Source: Bemisia tabaci (taxonomy: Eukaryota > Arthropoda > Insecta > Hemiptera > Aleyrodidae). From it: DNA of 64,000 nucleotides. The DNA lies in contig NC_092801.1 in the NCBI RefSeq assembly GCF_918797505.1, positions 15,810,001 through 15,874,000 on the forward strand, in the 5' to 3' direction. Both the position numbers and the translations under genes were made by a program. A model generated the notes under the pieces. It searched no databases, had not been told where the DNA came from, and saw only the letters and a program-made list of their open reading frames with translations. Positions 32,545 through 50,830 of the stretch are shown here, one piece after another (the first letter of the stretch is position 1; every line of letters begins with the position of its first letter).

Positions 32545-34375
32545 AAAGTATAGGTAAAAATTTAAAAATATTTTATTGTAATGCTATTACATCCCCTGAT
32601 CAAGAATGAAATCACGAAATTTAACTCAGTTTAGTTCTTGACTTCAGCAGAGCGTTTTTCACCTTTGGTTTACAACCTTGCCGATCAGGTTGAAAAAGTC
32701 GACCGAATCCACTTGCAAAAATTCGTCCAGTGGCAGTCTTAAACTAAGGTTTTCAATGCTGGTTAGATATTTTAATAGGTTCTTTTATTCATTTGAGCTC
32801 AAACGAAAAGTTTTCCACGTATCAAGAGTTAGATCTTATCTAAGTTTTTGTCCTGGACATAAGAATAATCCCAAGCATGTCCAAGCTTGATGAGGCAGCT
32901 TAACTAAAACTTCTGTTGAAAACAATGGGTTTTTTTTCTCTCTCTCTCTCTCTCCTGCTATTTTTGTAACCTGATTAGTCTCATAAATTCTTGGCGTTTT
33001 GTTTATTTGGTTGTTTGTTATCAATCTAGTGGAGTGTAACTCTGAGCTTGCTGTTTTTGGGCCCTTGAAAGTTGCAAATTCACTGCAACTTACAAGACAT
33101 CCTCTTGAATATTCTGTGGCAAGCCAAGATCGACTTAATTTTTTTTTCGAAAAATGGACATTTCTACTTTTTATACTCATCAAAGGTTTCTCCAACCTTA
33201 TAGTCTGACCTTCAAATATTTGAACAGTCCTTTTTCTCTATTGGATGTGAGAAAATTCAATACTCCAATTTGCTTTAACCTTGACTACTTACTGATTTTC
33301 AAACTTCGTAAACATTACCAACCGTTGCTCTTTCTCAGAACTTACGTATTTTGAAAAGGGCTTGAACCAAAATTGTGAGCATTTCATCAAGTGAGATAAA
33401 ACTAACACTGTGTCCATCTGAAATAAAGTTTTGATTCCTTTAACGGAGAGAAAACTGAAAATACTTAAACTTTCATTTAACTTAAAACCTTGAGGTCAGT
33501 ACTTAACAAAATCCGTGAAAATTAAATATTGGCCGTCAGTTTGGATCATGTCACAGTTCAACTCTTTTCTATGTTTCAATGTTTTTGAGCTTTACTAATT
33601 GTTTCAAATTTTTTATTTTTTTATTAACTTAATTTATTTCCACTTTCTTACCTTTCTATTTTATATGTTTTACTGTTTCACTGTTCGCCAGCAAACTTAG
33701 AGTAAGGATTTAATCTTTTTGTTTGCTGGTTTCGATAGAGAATTTGCCAAATTTTGCCTGTTGATTTAAGAGGAATCGGATGATTTTTTTTTGTTAACTT
33801 GCAGCTATGTCTCGATGTCCAAGACCCACTGCGCAAGGGATGTTTGTTGATTATTTACAAAATTACTCCCAGTTGTTGACAACTGAGATTTTGACATTAT
33901 CGTGTCCTTTTATTTTATGAAATTTTTCCGCTTCTAATGTGGAGTTTTTGGAATAATGATGAGGAAATCGTCTTTATTCAATTATTTTTAATTTTATTTT
34001 TTTACAAAAACATCTTATGATTACTCTAAAACAAAGGAAAGTTCTGCTTTTCTGTATCTTGTATTCAAACAGTGCCCCCTGGGATCCTCAGCTTCACTAA
34101 ATATATTTATGCGCACCTAATTAAATCACAGAGAGAACTTTATATTAGTTTTTTGTTTCTATTGAGTTGTATTTTGGCCGTAACCAGGCCGGTTTTAATG
34201 CGGCCTCATTTCATTAATTCCTGAGAATGACTGAATGTTTTATCTTCATTATAAGCGGAACTGATATCTGTGTTCTTCCATTTAGTGCATAAGTTTTTAA
34301 ATGCTGTAATTTTAATAGACAAGCAATGCTAGCTGGCAAGTATGCTTGTGCAGTGGGTTGCCCATCGTCCTCTTT

Positions 34376-34535
34376 GGGCTAATTATTGAAATTGATAGAC
34401 AAGGTGGTAGACAAAGAAGGCAAAAGGAATTTATAAAGCAATCCTATTGGTGGGCCATTTCAACCAATAGAATCGCTTCATTATCTCATGACTTGTTTGT
34501 TTATAGCTTTGTTTATCAATTCCAATACTCAGCCT
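34376..34535. mobile_element. Family D inverted-repeat element, short copy
   Basis: 160 bp. Ends GGGCTAATTATTGAAATTGA and the complement of CAGGCTGAGTATTGGAATTG, with TAGACAAAGAAGGC inside; clearly related to 23131-23405. It lies in the gene-free stretch right of attractin. Confidence 0.7.
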
Positions 34536-36806
34536 GATGATTTGGTACTATTGTTATTGGGTGGATTTCGTGAGTTTTGCTCTCACTCATCGACGGTACC
34601 CTCCGTTGTCCCAGGGTAGCAATGGTGAATCATTGTCTGTTTATGGCATCAAGTCATAGCTTTGATCACTTTTAACTTTTTTCTGTTCTTGATCATGGGT
34701 CTGAATTGCAGCTTTTTGCTTCTTTGCTTCGTAAGGCAAGTTTGCAGTAACAATCTTTTTTAGAGTGTTTAAAAATATCGCTCTCTGTCAACTTAAAGTA
34801 GTTTGTATCGAGGTTCAAACAGTAAAATTGGCATTTGATGTGTTTCACTAAAATATGGGAAGATTTTTAATTTTAGGCCCAAAAAAGGACTAAAGTGTCT
34901 GAGCATAAGTCTGAAAAATCATCTGCATCAAATAGAATCGCAGAAATAAAAAAAATAAAAACGACTCCGTCTGTAAAAAAAAAAAAATTATTGCTCTCAA
35001 CACAGATGTCAGTATCGAAAGGGATCCTCTTTTTGTACACACGCTTGAGCAGAGTTTTCAACAGTAGAATTAGTAGTAACTTGCAATCAAATTCGTATCT
35101 CATATCAGAAAATTGTGTTTGAAGAGTGGCAATAACTGTTTTAAAAAGTAACAATTTTGATAAATTGTCATTCATTTATTTATTTTCTTAATGGTTCTTT
35201 AGACTCATACACAGAGACAATAGTTCTTTTACAGGGGAAAAAATTGAAATTTGCCCAGATTTTTTATGCAATGGATTGCGTCCAAGTTTGACCACAGTCA
35301 AATCTCTTTTACCAGGAAAGGGATGGTTCACCATCCAAGTTCAATCGTCAACAGGATTATTTTGCCGAAATTTTTTGTGAGTGCTGGATGTACATGTTCA
35401 AGTTCAGGCGGATAGTTGGACAAAAAACAAAATTTTCACCAAATTAATGCAAGTATCATCTGCATTCTCTTCTGAATGAGAATTGCTTCTTTTCATTTTT
35501 GTTGGCCTCGATTTGAACGGAATCGCGAACCCTTTTTTCTATGCTATTTTTAAGGTTTTATAATGACAAAGCTCGGATATCTCAAAACTTTCTTGTCTAT
35601 TTGTAATTATTACAATGATCTGCCTTCCTACCCCTCTTACTCCCCAATATCTCCTTATTTGCAGCTCTTGATGACTTTAACTCGCTGCCTGACAACATGT
35701 TTTTTTTTCCTGAAAAATTTCCTTGGAAGGTTCCCATGTGGACAAGAGTTCAACATTATCAAGCCTCGCGTCAGTGCTGATTGACCTATTTTTGGGGCCC
35801 AATGCAATGGGTCAATTCAATTTGTTGATATTTTTACTTAAGTTCTTCACCCCCAAGTTTTAAGAATGTAAATATAATGGCAAAACCAGGGTTAAAATTA
35901 GGATTTTTTGACCCCCAAGCGCAGTGTGTGGTTCAAGCTTTATTAACAATTCACCTCCTATGAGACGGAAGAAGGCTCTATGGGTGCCTTCCTTGGAAAA
36001 ATTGGAAATTTGAACCCCCACCAAACGCCATTTGGAACATTTTTTTCGCATTATAATGGAAAATAATTGGAGAGAATTCCCCTATAGACTTAACCATTAA
36101 CCAATGAGAAAAAAAAGAAAAACGACCATAAACAGAAAGAAACTGTTGAGAGAGGAAGGAAAATAAAAAAAAGAATAAGGAAAAAAAAACCTTTTGTGGT
36201 GTATGACTATGAGCATCCGCTTTTGTAGTAATTACAGCTCCAGGCGAAACTGCACTGTAGTATCCCAATATAGCATTTAGTTGTCAGTAGTTTTTTCAGT
36301 GTCTCTTTACCGAAAAGAGAATAGTCTGTTTAACTAACTTGTATCTGATAAACCGGGAGAATCCGCACTTGCCCACTTTTTTAAATTTTTTCTAGAAAAT
36401 AATGTTTATTTATGATCACTCATTTATCTATCTTTCTTCTTAATCATTCCCTTGTACCTAATTTGTATTTATCTTTTACATAATCCTAAAATATCGTTTT
36501 TGTATCGCAATAAGTACTTTATTCCTAATAAGATTGGGAAAAACAGATGATAGATCTCATATTTTCTGTTAAGAAATTCCTTTATCCCAGGAATGAAAAT
36601 ATCAAGACGTTTATAACAAATAGGTAACAATCATTTTCCTCCATTTACTTAAAACCACTGAAAATAATTGTAGAGGAGGCAGCCAGCCTCGATGGATATC
36701 AATTTTTTGCATTTGTTTAAATGGAGAAAACCCAATTTGCGTTATGATCACTGAGTTTGCAAGCTTTAATCAGGAATAATCCCTTCAATGTGCCATTTAT
36801 TTTTTG

Positions 36807-37013
36807 TACCTGGAAAAAAAGTTGCTGAAGTAACATCCTAGATGTTTAAAATCTGCGAGACACCTCTTGAATGTTATTATGGACACTTGGGCTGTTACAG
36901 TAACATCCTAGCTACATTGAATTAGCATCCATATCGTTCGTATCAACATTCAAAAGTTGTCGTGCAGATTTTTAATACCCGGGATGTTACTTCAGCAACT
37001 TTTTTTCCGTGTA
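36807..37013. mobile_element. Inverted-repeat element with GGAAAAAAAGTTGC arms
   Basis: 207 bp. Left end TACCTGGAAAAAAAGTTGCT, right end the complement of TACACGGAAAAAAAGTTGCT, with arms matching for about 65 bp through GAAGTAACATCC and AATCTGC. The word TAACATCCTAG is present in a third copy mid-element. No certain target duplication. Confidence 0.75.
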
Positions 37014-38555
37014 GCATTTTTTGATCTCTTTAGTTGCGTCCCACACCTATGGTGGTGTTCATTTTTAAATAAAGATCTCGTAGAAAGGTGCACATCAGTC
37101 ACTCCGTTTCAAATCTGGCCGCATATTTAATGACCTGTGACCAGCCAAAAAAATATTGATGGCTAAAGTTGAAAAATGCGTCTCCATTGCATCTTTCCGG
37201 AACGTTTGATTGTGTTTTAGTTTTCAAAAGAAAACCAACAGCCACATCTCCTTGTAATTTTCTATGATTATTCCTGAATGCCTCAAGAAAATTCGTTGAA
37301 AATATCTAGAAAAACTAATGTAAGTTCTACTAATGTAATTAACTAATCTAAGAAAAAAAAGAATAAAACACAAGAGGGAGTTTGCAATGCTGGAATTGGA
37401 GATCTGATTTTTTTTTACTCTGGCCACGACTGTTCCCAAAAATTCCTGTGATTTCGCTGTTTTCATGAAAACCTAACGTATCAAGATTTTCAGGAATTAA
37501 TTTTCTATGGCTCAGTGGTAAGCAATCAAATTGGCCCAGGTTTTGGAACGAAGTGATAGATTCTCTCTCATCTGCAAGAAATCATTTATATTGTCATTAT
37601 TTAAATGAGTGCACAAAAATGCGTCTGAACTATTCATTAACTATCATTTGTCATGCTCCTTGAGAAATGCGTATACATGAATTCAGCGGATGGCAGCTGA
37701 ATCATGCTTTGAAACATACCTCGATTATGTATTGTTTAGCATTTTTGAACCTCAATCCATCTGCATCAAATCCAGTCAACCACCTTTCAAAATCGTTACT
37801 GTCAGTGAAACCTTTGCTGTTCCGACGGAAGGCATTGATGTTTGTCTTTGAAGTTGAGTGCTTCCGTAAATTTCAGGAATTTCTACTGATCTATCCGAGC
37901 TTTGTCAAAACACTCTCAGTATTTTGCTCATGCCATTTCTTTTAACATTAGATCTCACAGATTTGTAGGTATATATTTTTTGTATTGGTTTCAGCGCGTG
38001 CCTCGCGACGCGTGTTCTATTACATAGAGTCTACTTTCTCAGACTGTGTCAGAAAAGAACTGAACTCCATGATCGTATTTTTAGTGAATTTCAATAACTC
38101 ATTTTGTATTGTTGTATTTATGTACAGTATTATGTATCCTTGTAAATTTTATCTTTGATGTTAATTCTTATCACTTTTTCCATCTTCTCAATTTTTGTAT
38201 TATTCCTGAAGAGTTGGAGGGAGTCCCTCTCAATCATCGCACCCAATCTCGAATTTAAATTAAGTTTTAGTTGAAAAATGTGTCACAATGAAAGTTTCTC
38301 GAAGAAGAATATTATGCTTTTTTTATGCATCTTATAGACAGGGCCATTTTTAGAATATTTTAGGTTTAGGATCAACTGTTTCATCACAACGGGCTTCCAG
38401 ACAAGATATGAATCGAAGCATAACGTAACTTTTTTCCCCCCTCAAAATTTTTTAAGAAAAACAAATCACTCAACAGAAAGTCTGGAATTTAGCGCCTCAA
38501 CAAGACACTTAGACGTGTTCACAATTAACATTAGTTAATTGGAAAAAATTCAAAT

Positions 38556-38578
38556 GGACTACATTTTGCAATAAGGAA
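38556..38578. repeat. Solo end of family C element
   Basis: GGACTACATTTTGCAATAAG is a 20-bp near-perfect match to the ends of the element at 56635-56772. The partner end is not apparent here. Confidence 0.6.
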
Positions 38579-38593
38579 TAAATATTTCTAGCT

Positions 38594-38715
38594 TATCGAT
38601 AAAAGAATCTATATTCATATGGAAACTAGAAACTTATCGATAAGGCGGGTGGTCGCAATGAACACCTTAATAATCGATTTTTTACCATAGCTTCAAATGG
38701 ATAAATATCGATTAC
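38594..38715. promoter_or_regulatory. Two TATCGATA sites (DRE-like) and a third near-match
   Basis: TATCGATA at 38594-38601 and 38635-38642, 41 bp apart, each in the context CTTATCGATAA, with TATCGATT near 38707. TATCGATA is the core of the insect DRE bound by DREF. No transcript start or coding exon is recognisable nearby, so function is conjectural. Confidence 0.3.
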
Positions 38716-39968
38716 CCATCATTCACGCCTTGCCACTAATCACTTATTCAGTTTGATCAGCGTAACTTTTTTTTTCTTTATTTATACAAAAATTAATTCA
38801 AGGAGAGCCCACCACTTGCTTTATTGTAGTATAAAAATTTGGTCGAAAAAAGTGAGGGTCCCCTGCTTTTGGTCCGTAAGCAGTAAAATTTGACCCAAGT
38901 AGATTCCAGTTTTTACTGTATTTTCTGAAGAAAATAAGTACACTATTTTGTTTGTTTGTTTTGTTTTGAGCAGGATTTGTGAATACATGAAAATTGTTAT
39001 TTTTCACTATAAAGCAGAATTTGGAAATTTTTAAATCTTTAATGTGTTCAACTTTAAAATTGGATAAGAGGAACTATATTGCATGCAAACCCTATGCACA
39101 CAGTTCTTTTTAGATGAAGGAACCATTCTTGTAGTTCCAAATTTTGTACCCTGAGTAATAGTTGATCGTCAGTTTTCTGAATATATTTCCATTGCTTCTG
39201 GGTGAAGCGGCATACAAAGACATGTAAGGAAAAAAGTCACTGAATAATTGTGATCTATGAGCAGGCTTTTTTAAACAGCTCATCTTCGGCGATAACTTTT
39301 GTCAAGCTTGTATTTCTCTAAATTGGTAGATAGATCTGGTTTTCCTGGCAATGTGCAGGGATCTCCTCGAGCTCTTCGAATCCTATAAAGTATTGTTATC
39401 AATGTAGATTTCTATTGTACATTTCTGTGACAAGACTAATCACTGTAAATATTACGCGCGTTTAAAACGTTGGTTTTGTATGTTCTTGCTTTAAGGCTGT
39501 GACAGTTCTCCGTCAGGAGCTAGGAAAAGCTGAATTCAACTCTTGTTACTGAATAATTAGACATCTTCCCGTTAAGCAAAACATTTGTATGCTCATATGT
39601 TCATCCGTAGTTCAATTTTCTCTTCATTTGCATTTTAGTTTCTTAATCTAGTGTTTACGATTATAATTGAAAACATCTCATGTCATTACCTTTTAGACGA
39701 AGAATCGATTTTGCGACCCCACTTCGCTCTTTTCAACTCAAAGATTTGAAACAGTCTCACGACATTTAAGGATTCATCCAAAAGTCCAAAATCATTTGGC
39801 CTGCTTTGAGCAGAACCTGCCCAAACTGTCTTTCTCATCGCCTAATTTTCTCTGTTGTTTTTCTATTTCAAACTGGAAATCAAATTTGGAAATTTTTTCC
39901 AACATTTCCAAAAACTCTAAAAAACTTATTCACAATTTTTTCAGACGGAATATTACATGGTTTGTCAC

Positions 39969-39998
39969 CAAAAAAAAAAAAAAAAAAAAAAAAAAAAA
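39969..39998. repeat. Poly-A tract
   Basis: About 29 consecutive A. No SINE promoter boxes or reverse transcriptase remains are recognisable upstream. Confidence 0.85.
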
Positions 39999-40275
39999 CG
40001 AGAAGAAACTAGGCACTGTGAAATCTAGGAAGAGTGGTTCTGTTTTAAACTGACCATTTCATCGTTTCACTCAAATTTAGCGGAATAATTTAATTTTACA
40101 GACATGTACCAAGATCTGGATTTCCCATGTTTTTGTGTTCTTTATTTTATATTTTTCTCACGTAATTATAAGTCAAATGTGTATTGTACTTACTCATGAA
40201 CGTTTGTGTTTAAGATTTCTACAAACTTCCATTATGTAAGCTGGCAGGATTAGTCATTCCAATTGAAGTCGTCTG

Positions 40276-40294
40276 CCCCCCCCCCCCCCCCCCA
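40276..40294. repeat. Poly-C tract
   Basis: About 18 consecutive C in otherwise AT-rich sequence. Confidence 0.85.
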
Positions 40295-41340
40295 TCAATG
40301 CAGTTTGGTTTTATTTTTGTCAGTGAGATTACTCTTCGTTTTCATTTTCTGACTAATTTCATACCGGAACAAACAATGTTACTTTGCTTTCGGATGTTTA
40401 TCATTTGGCCACAGTTATAGAGTCACTTCTTCTAATTAACCAAGTCACCTCATTTTTTCTTGTAAACTGAGCTCTTTGTCAATGTATAAAGAATATTGCA
40501 AGATATTCTTCAAATAATTGTTAAACAATGTCTCCAAGCCTGCAGCAATTTTTCTCGGAATCATTGTTTTGTTTTTATGAACGCAGTTCTTGAATTATAA
40601 TTGATCACTGGGAGTCTAGATTTTCAAGACATTAAAATATCATTTTTTCCTTCTCAATTCTGCAAAGTTGAGCCTGAATTCTGTAGGTAATTTCTGAAGT
40701 ACAGTACTTACTTTCTCATTTTTGAAAGTTCAGCCTTTTTACCTGGAGGCTTTCTCATGGAGGAGGAAGTTTTTTACTGGTTAAAATCAACCATGCATAA
40801 CAGCCCGCGGCCAGATTGATTCAAAGTCAATAGCCGAAATTCGCCAACTGTGATTAACTCTAAACCATGCTGGGGACGGAAAACTTTCTCAGATTTTAAA
40901 TCTTAACTTACAAATGTTGTTGACTGTATATTTTCTTTGTAAAACTACCTTGTGTACATACTTTTCTGGAAATTGTCTGTTTATAGCTTCAATTAAAAGT
41001 CTGTTTCATGAATTTTAACTATGGATCTTGGTCATTACTTTTCTTTATCTGCTCATTAAATATGATGTAGTCGAGCCAAGTAAATTTGAGGATGGGAAGA
41101 AAATTTAGGTTACTATACAGCTAAGAGAGGTTATATCTGTATCATTTGACTGGAGAGACACCAGAAAATTCCAAAACCTCTTTCAAGTTAGAAAAATATA
41201 AACCGTAAATGGGTCATCGGCAGAGGTTGGAATTTTGACATTTTTCTACAAAATATCGAAAGCACTGTGTGAGTTAGGGATGAAAATATCCTGGGTTTTA
41301 AATCATACAGGCATTATGAGAGTTATGATGAATTAGACAT

Positions 41341-41470
41341 AATTTTGCGATTGGGAACTGCAATTCCTGGCTCATTTGTAAAAAACACTTACGTGCATAG
41401 GGAAATTAATGGTGCATGCATTAATTCTAAACCGAGCTAGAATTTATAGTTCCTTATTGCTAAATGTAGG
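41341..41470. mobile_element. Family C inverted-repeat element, diverged copy
   Basis: Left end ATTTTGCGATTGGGAACTGC and right end TATAGTTCCTTATTGCTAAA are imperfect inverted repeats matching the 56635-56772 element, including the inner CTGGCTC / GAGCTAG words. Confidence 0.65.
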
Positions 41471-41754
41471 TAGTTTAATTACGTGCATTTGTTGAAACAC
41501 ACAGGCTTAAATGAGAAATGCTACTCACAAGGTAGTCCATTTTCTCAACTTTTCTCCATTATCTCATATCGGGAAAAAATCGTTGAAAATGTTTTTAAAC
41601 TCAGCTCATTTAATGCGATTTTAGGGAAATTGCTCTTAATGTAACAATACTTGCTGTCGAATAATGCAGAGGTCTGACAATCAAACGTCAGTCAGGGTTC
41701 CATTTTATTATTACTTTTGAGACATTCCCGACTCAAAACTTTTTGCAAGATGGC

Positions 41755-41775
41755 AAAAAAAAAAAAAAAAAAAAA
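41755..41775. repeat. Poly-A tract
   Basis: About 20 A. No body is identified. Confidence 0.75.
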
Positions 41776-42219
41776 CTACAAGACAGTGACAATTTTCATT
41801 CAGTGCTGAATTCAAATTTTACAGTCCTGCCTCAAAGATGTCTACCATATTAGCTATATCCCTATTAACAATGGCATTTGAAAAGCACTTGTTAAAAACT
41901 ATTACTACATACTTTTCAAGGAACCCTTTTTGATTTATTTTTGTAGTGAGATGTTCGTTTGGTAAAATTTACAGAAAAAAGTCCTTTAAAAAGCATTACT
42001 CTCTCAAGAGTTTTTTTTAAACCTTTTTTTCAAAAATTTTGAGTGTTAAAAAACTAAGCACAGTAATTAATATTTTAAGAGTTTTTTCACTTTTTTTAAA
42101 TTGAATTTTTCCTCTCGTAGATTTTAATTGAAATATACCCAAGGAGGGTTCCCTAAAACGTTTTTGACAGTTTTTTTTAAAAGTCGTCCTTTAAAAATTT
42201 ACGAGGTTTATAATGGTTT

Positions 42220-43357
42220 TTTCAACAGTCGTTGCTACTAGGGAAATCTTTCACTATGGAACCAGTCGCGGTGAGAAAAGCTGTAAAGAGCTGTAGTTGC
42301 CCCCCCCCCCGCCCTCCCTCTCCCCCTCTCCCATCCGGCCGTAATGCCCAGCAACGTTTCCTTGCAACGCAGAGTTCGCATGAAAATTTAGACAGCAGTA
42401 TTGTTGCAATGTTGCATTGCAACACCACCCCGCACACCCCTTGCAATGTTTCTTCAACCCTGTCAGAAGCGTCATTGTCGGACTCGGAATTCCGGGTGGA
42501 CAAGCTGAAGTGATGATCTACACGTTTCTCATTGTTGGAGTTTTCGTCAATTTCCGCGTGTACTATCAACAGCTCTGTCGACCTCGCTAAGAATTTATTC
42601 GAGGTCAAGACTAAACTTCTTTTTTCTGGTTATTCATTCCCGATTATCAGGTGAATCTTCTCCAACACTGTCAAGGCTCGCTTTCCTCCCCCCTCCCACC
42701 TTGCACTTCGCCGTCACGGACTCACGGCCCGAAGTGTCACGAATGTCTAACCGAGCACCCGCAGCCTCAAAAATAAGCGCAGGCAGTTGTTTTGAGTATG
42801 AGTCATTGATGCGCATTTCTTTTCACGCCAATGATACGTGTCCTAAGTCTCATGTATCTATGTAATTGACATAAATTGAAAGCAAAGTTCAAGACTCGTT
42901 CAAGAAAATTTTTCGACTGCTGAGAGATCAAGTTTACCAACTGTGGAGAAGACATCGCACTATTGGCCTCAGTCAAAAAAGGCGTTTTTCGCTGATCTTA
43001 TAACTTAGTCCGGTCGAAATAATTACATTCCTATTTTGTTTGATTTTTTTGAATATTTTAAGAAGATTTTCGCGGAAAAATGAGGCCACGGTGCGTCTTT
43101 GAAATGCGAAATCAGGAGGGGAATCCGTCATAGGTTGGTGCACTGTGTACAGTGTCGAAAGGGGGGTGTAGTAGAAAGGCAGCCATAATTGATTTATACC
43201 TGTGTTGTGATTTTGTTGTGGTCGACTTTTCGTCTGAATCCTGAGTCCTGTGAGGTTTCTACGTCGTGAAAATTCAATCAGATGCGTGCTATTCGCTCTT
43301 AGAAATCAACTACCGTCACTTTCTACTCCATCCATCGTCCATTAAGAGTTGTGGAGA
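42220..43357 (+). promoter_or_regulatory. Rab11: Probable Rab11 promoter and 5' UTR region
   Basis: About 1.1 kb upstream of the Rab11 start is richer in GC and CpG than its surroundings, especially 42250-42520 and 42660-42770, with a C-rich tract at 42301-42330 and a 9-bp perfect hairpin (GTTGCAATG-TTG-CATTGCAAC, about 42402-42422). These are features of a housekeeping promoter or a 5' exon. The open frames here look like composition artefacts. The exact start site is not visible. Confidence 0.4.
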
Positions 43358-49875
<6,518 letters not shown>

Positions 49876-50434
49876 CGTGTAACCTGTCTGTACAGAACTA
49901 ATCTCTCGCTAATCTAGGTAAGCTGTGCTTTATTCTGTTCTATTCTCTTCTGGTCGGTCCTTGAGAATTCAATTTTTTGAACAATGCTCTTCGTGGTGAA
50001 ATCAAAGGAAAGGCAAAAAGGACTCAAGCTGAAAATCCAAATTTTTCATCGCTATGTTAAAAAAAAGGAAGAAAAAAGAAAAAAAAAGCCGATGCTGGAG
50101 TCACAGTTATTGAGCCATATTTTTCATTCCAATTTCATTCATATTGCTTTAGAGATGTAAAATTTTGCGGAACCAACCTGAAGTTGAAATTATTCTCTTG
50201 GCACCAAAGCAGAACTCATACAACAGGGCAGTGGTAATGAATTTTTGTAGGGGTGTAGTTTCTCTCATGTAAAATTTCCTGTAAAAACCCTAAAATTGTA
50301 TTACATAGTTCAAAGAAGCATTTCTAAGGAAAGAAAAGGCTAACCAAAATTTGACCTATGAAAAGCCGACAGTCGAGTTGACGTAGCAAGGCGATGTTCG
50401 AAGCTGAGTTCAGCCAATCAGCAATTACTGTCTT

Positions 50435-50520
50435 CAGGGTGTCTACCAGTCCCCTAAAGTCCCCAATTATCCCTGAAAGTCCCCAATTTTTCTGTTCAGG
50501 TCCCCAAAAAATGACAAAAA
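50435..50520. repeat. Single end of CAGGGTGTCTAC element
   Basis: CAGGGTGTCTACCAGTCCCC followed by repeated GTCCCCAAT-type words. The matching right end is not found nearby, so this is truncated. It lies in the putative Rab11 3' UTR intron. Confidence 0.5.
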
Positions 50521-50708
50521 TCGTCCTAAACATAGGTTTTTTTAAATTTTCCCGCCAGCTGCAGCAGCACGGTATAATTAGGAATAAAAGAAACTGAAGT
50601 GTTGCTTGGTTTTTCGTATGTGTTCATCGGTTCAACATGACTAGTAAAATTAATCGTATAAAATACGACTTTTAACGCTTTAACCAGCTCCCTTTCTCTT
50701 AGTATTTG

Positions 50709-50724
50709 GGGGGGGGGGGGGGGT
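50709..50724. repeat. Poly-G tract
   Basis: About 15 consecutive G within the putative Rab11 3' UTR intron. Confidence 0.85.
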
Positions 50725-50830
50725 GAGGCTCCAATTGTCTTGAAAAAGCACCCCTAAAACAGCCTACAGTACCCTTGTATTTAGACTTGTTTTTGGTTCT
50801 CTCTTTCACAGGACATTGAACTATTTGAAA

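Larger units (their letters stand above)
49876..50830 (+). other. Rab11: Probable intron in the Rab11 3' UTR
   Basis: A good donor (AG|GTAAGC, GT at 49918) lies 42 bp past the Rab11 stop. A strong acceptor (TTTCACAG, ending at 50811) follows a pyrimidine tract. Splicing between them would place an intron of about 0.9 kb in the 3' UTR. The intervening sequence holds a poly-G run and one end of a CAGGGTG-type repeat. This is inference from splice-site quality; no transcript evidence is available. Confidence 0.4.

Noticed and set aside
37505..37560. tRNA-like phrase GGCTCAGTGGTAAGC suggesting a tRNA or SINE head.
   Set aside because: No convincing B box at the right spacing and no cloverleaf; a single short match is not enough.
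39969..39998. Poly-A run as the tail of a processed pseudogene or SINE.
   Set aside because: No upstream coding remnant, promoter boxes or target duplications could be recognised.
42222..42816. Open frames on both strands (up to 128 codons) upstream of Rab11.
   Set aside because: They overlap each other on opposite strands in a GC-rich, low-complexity area and show no recognisable domain. They are better read as promoter or 5' UTR.
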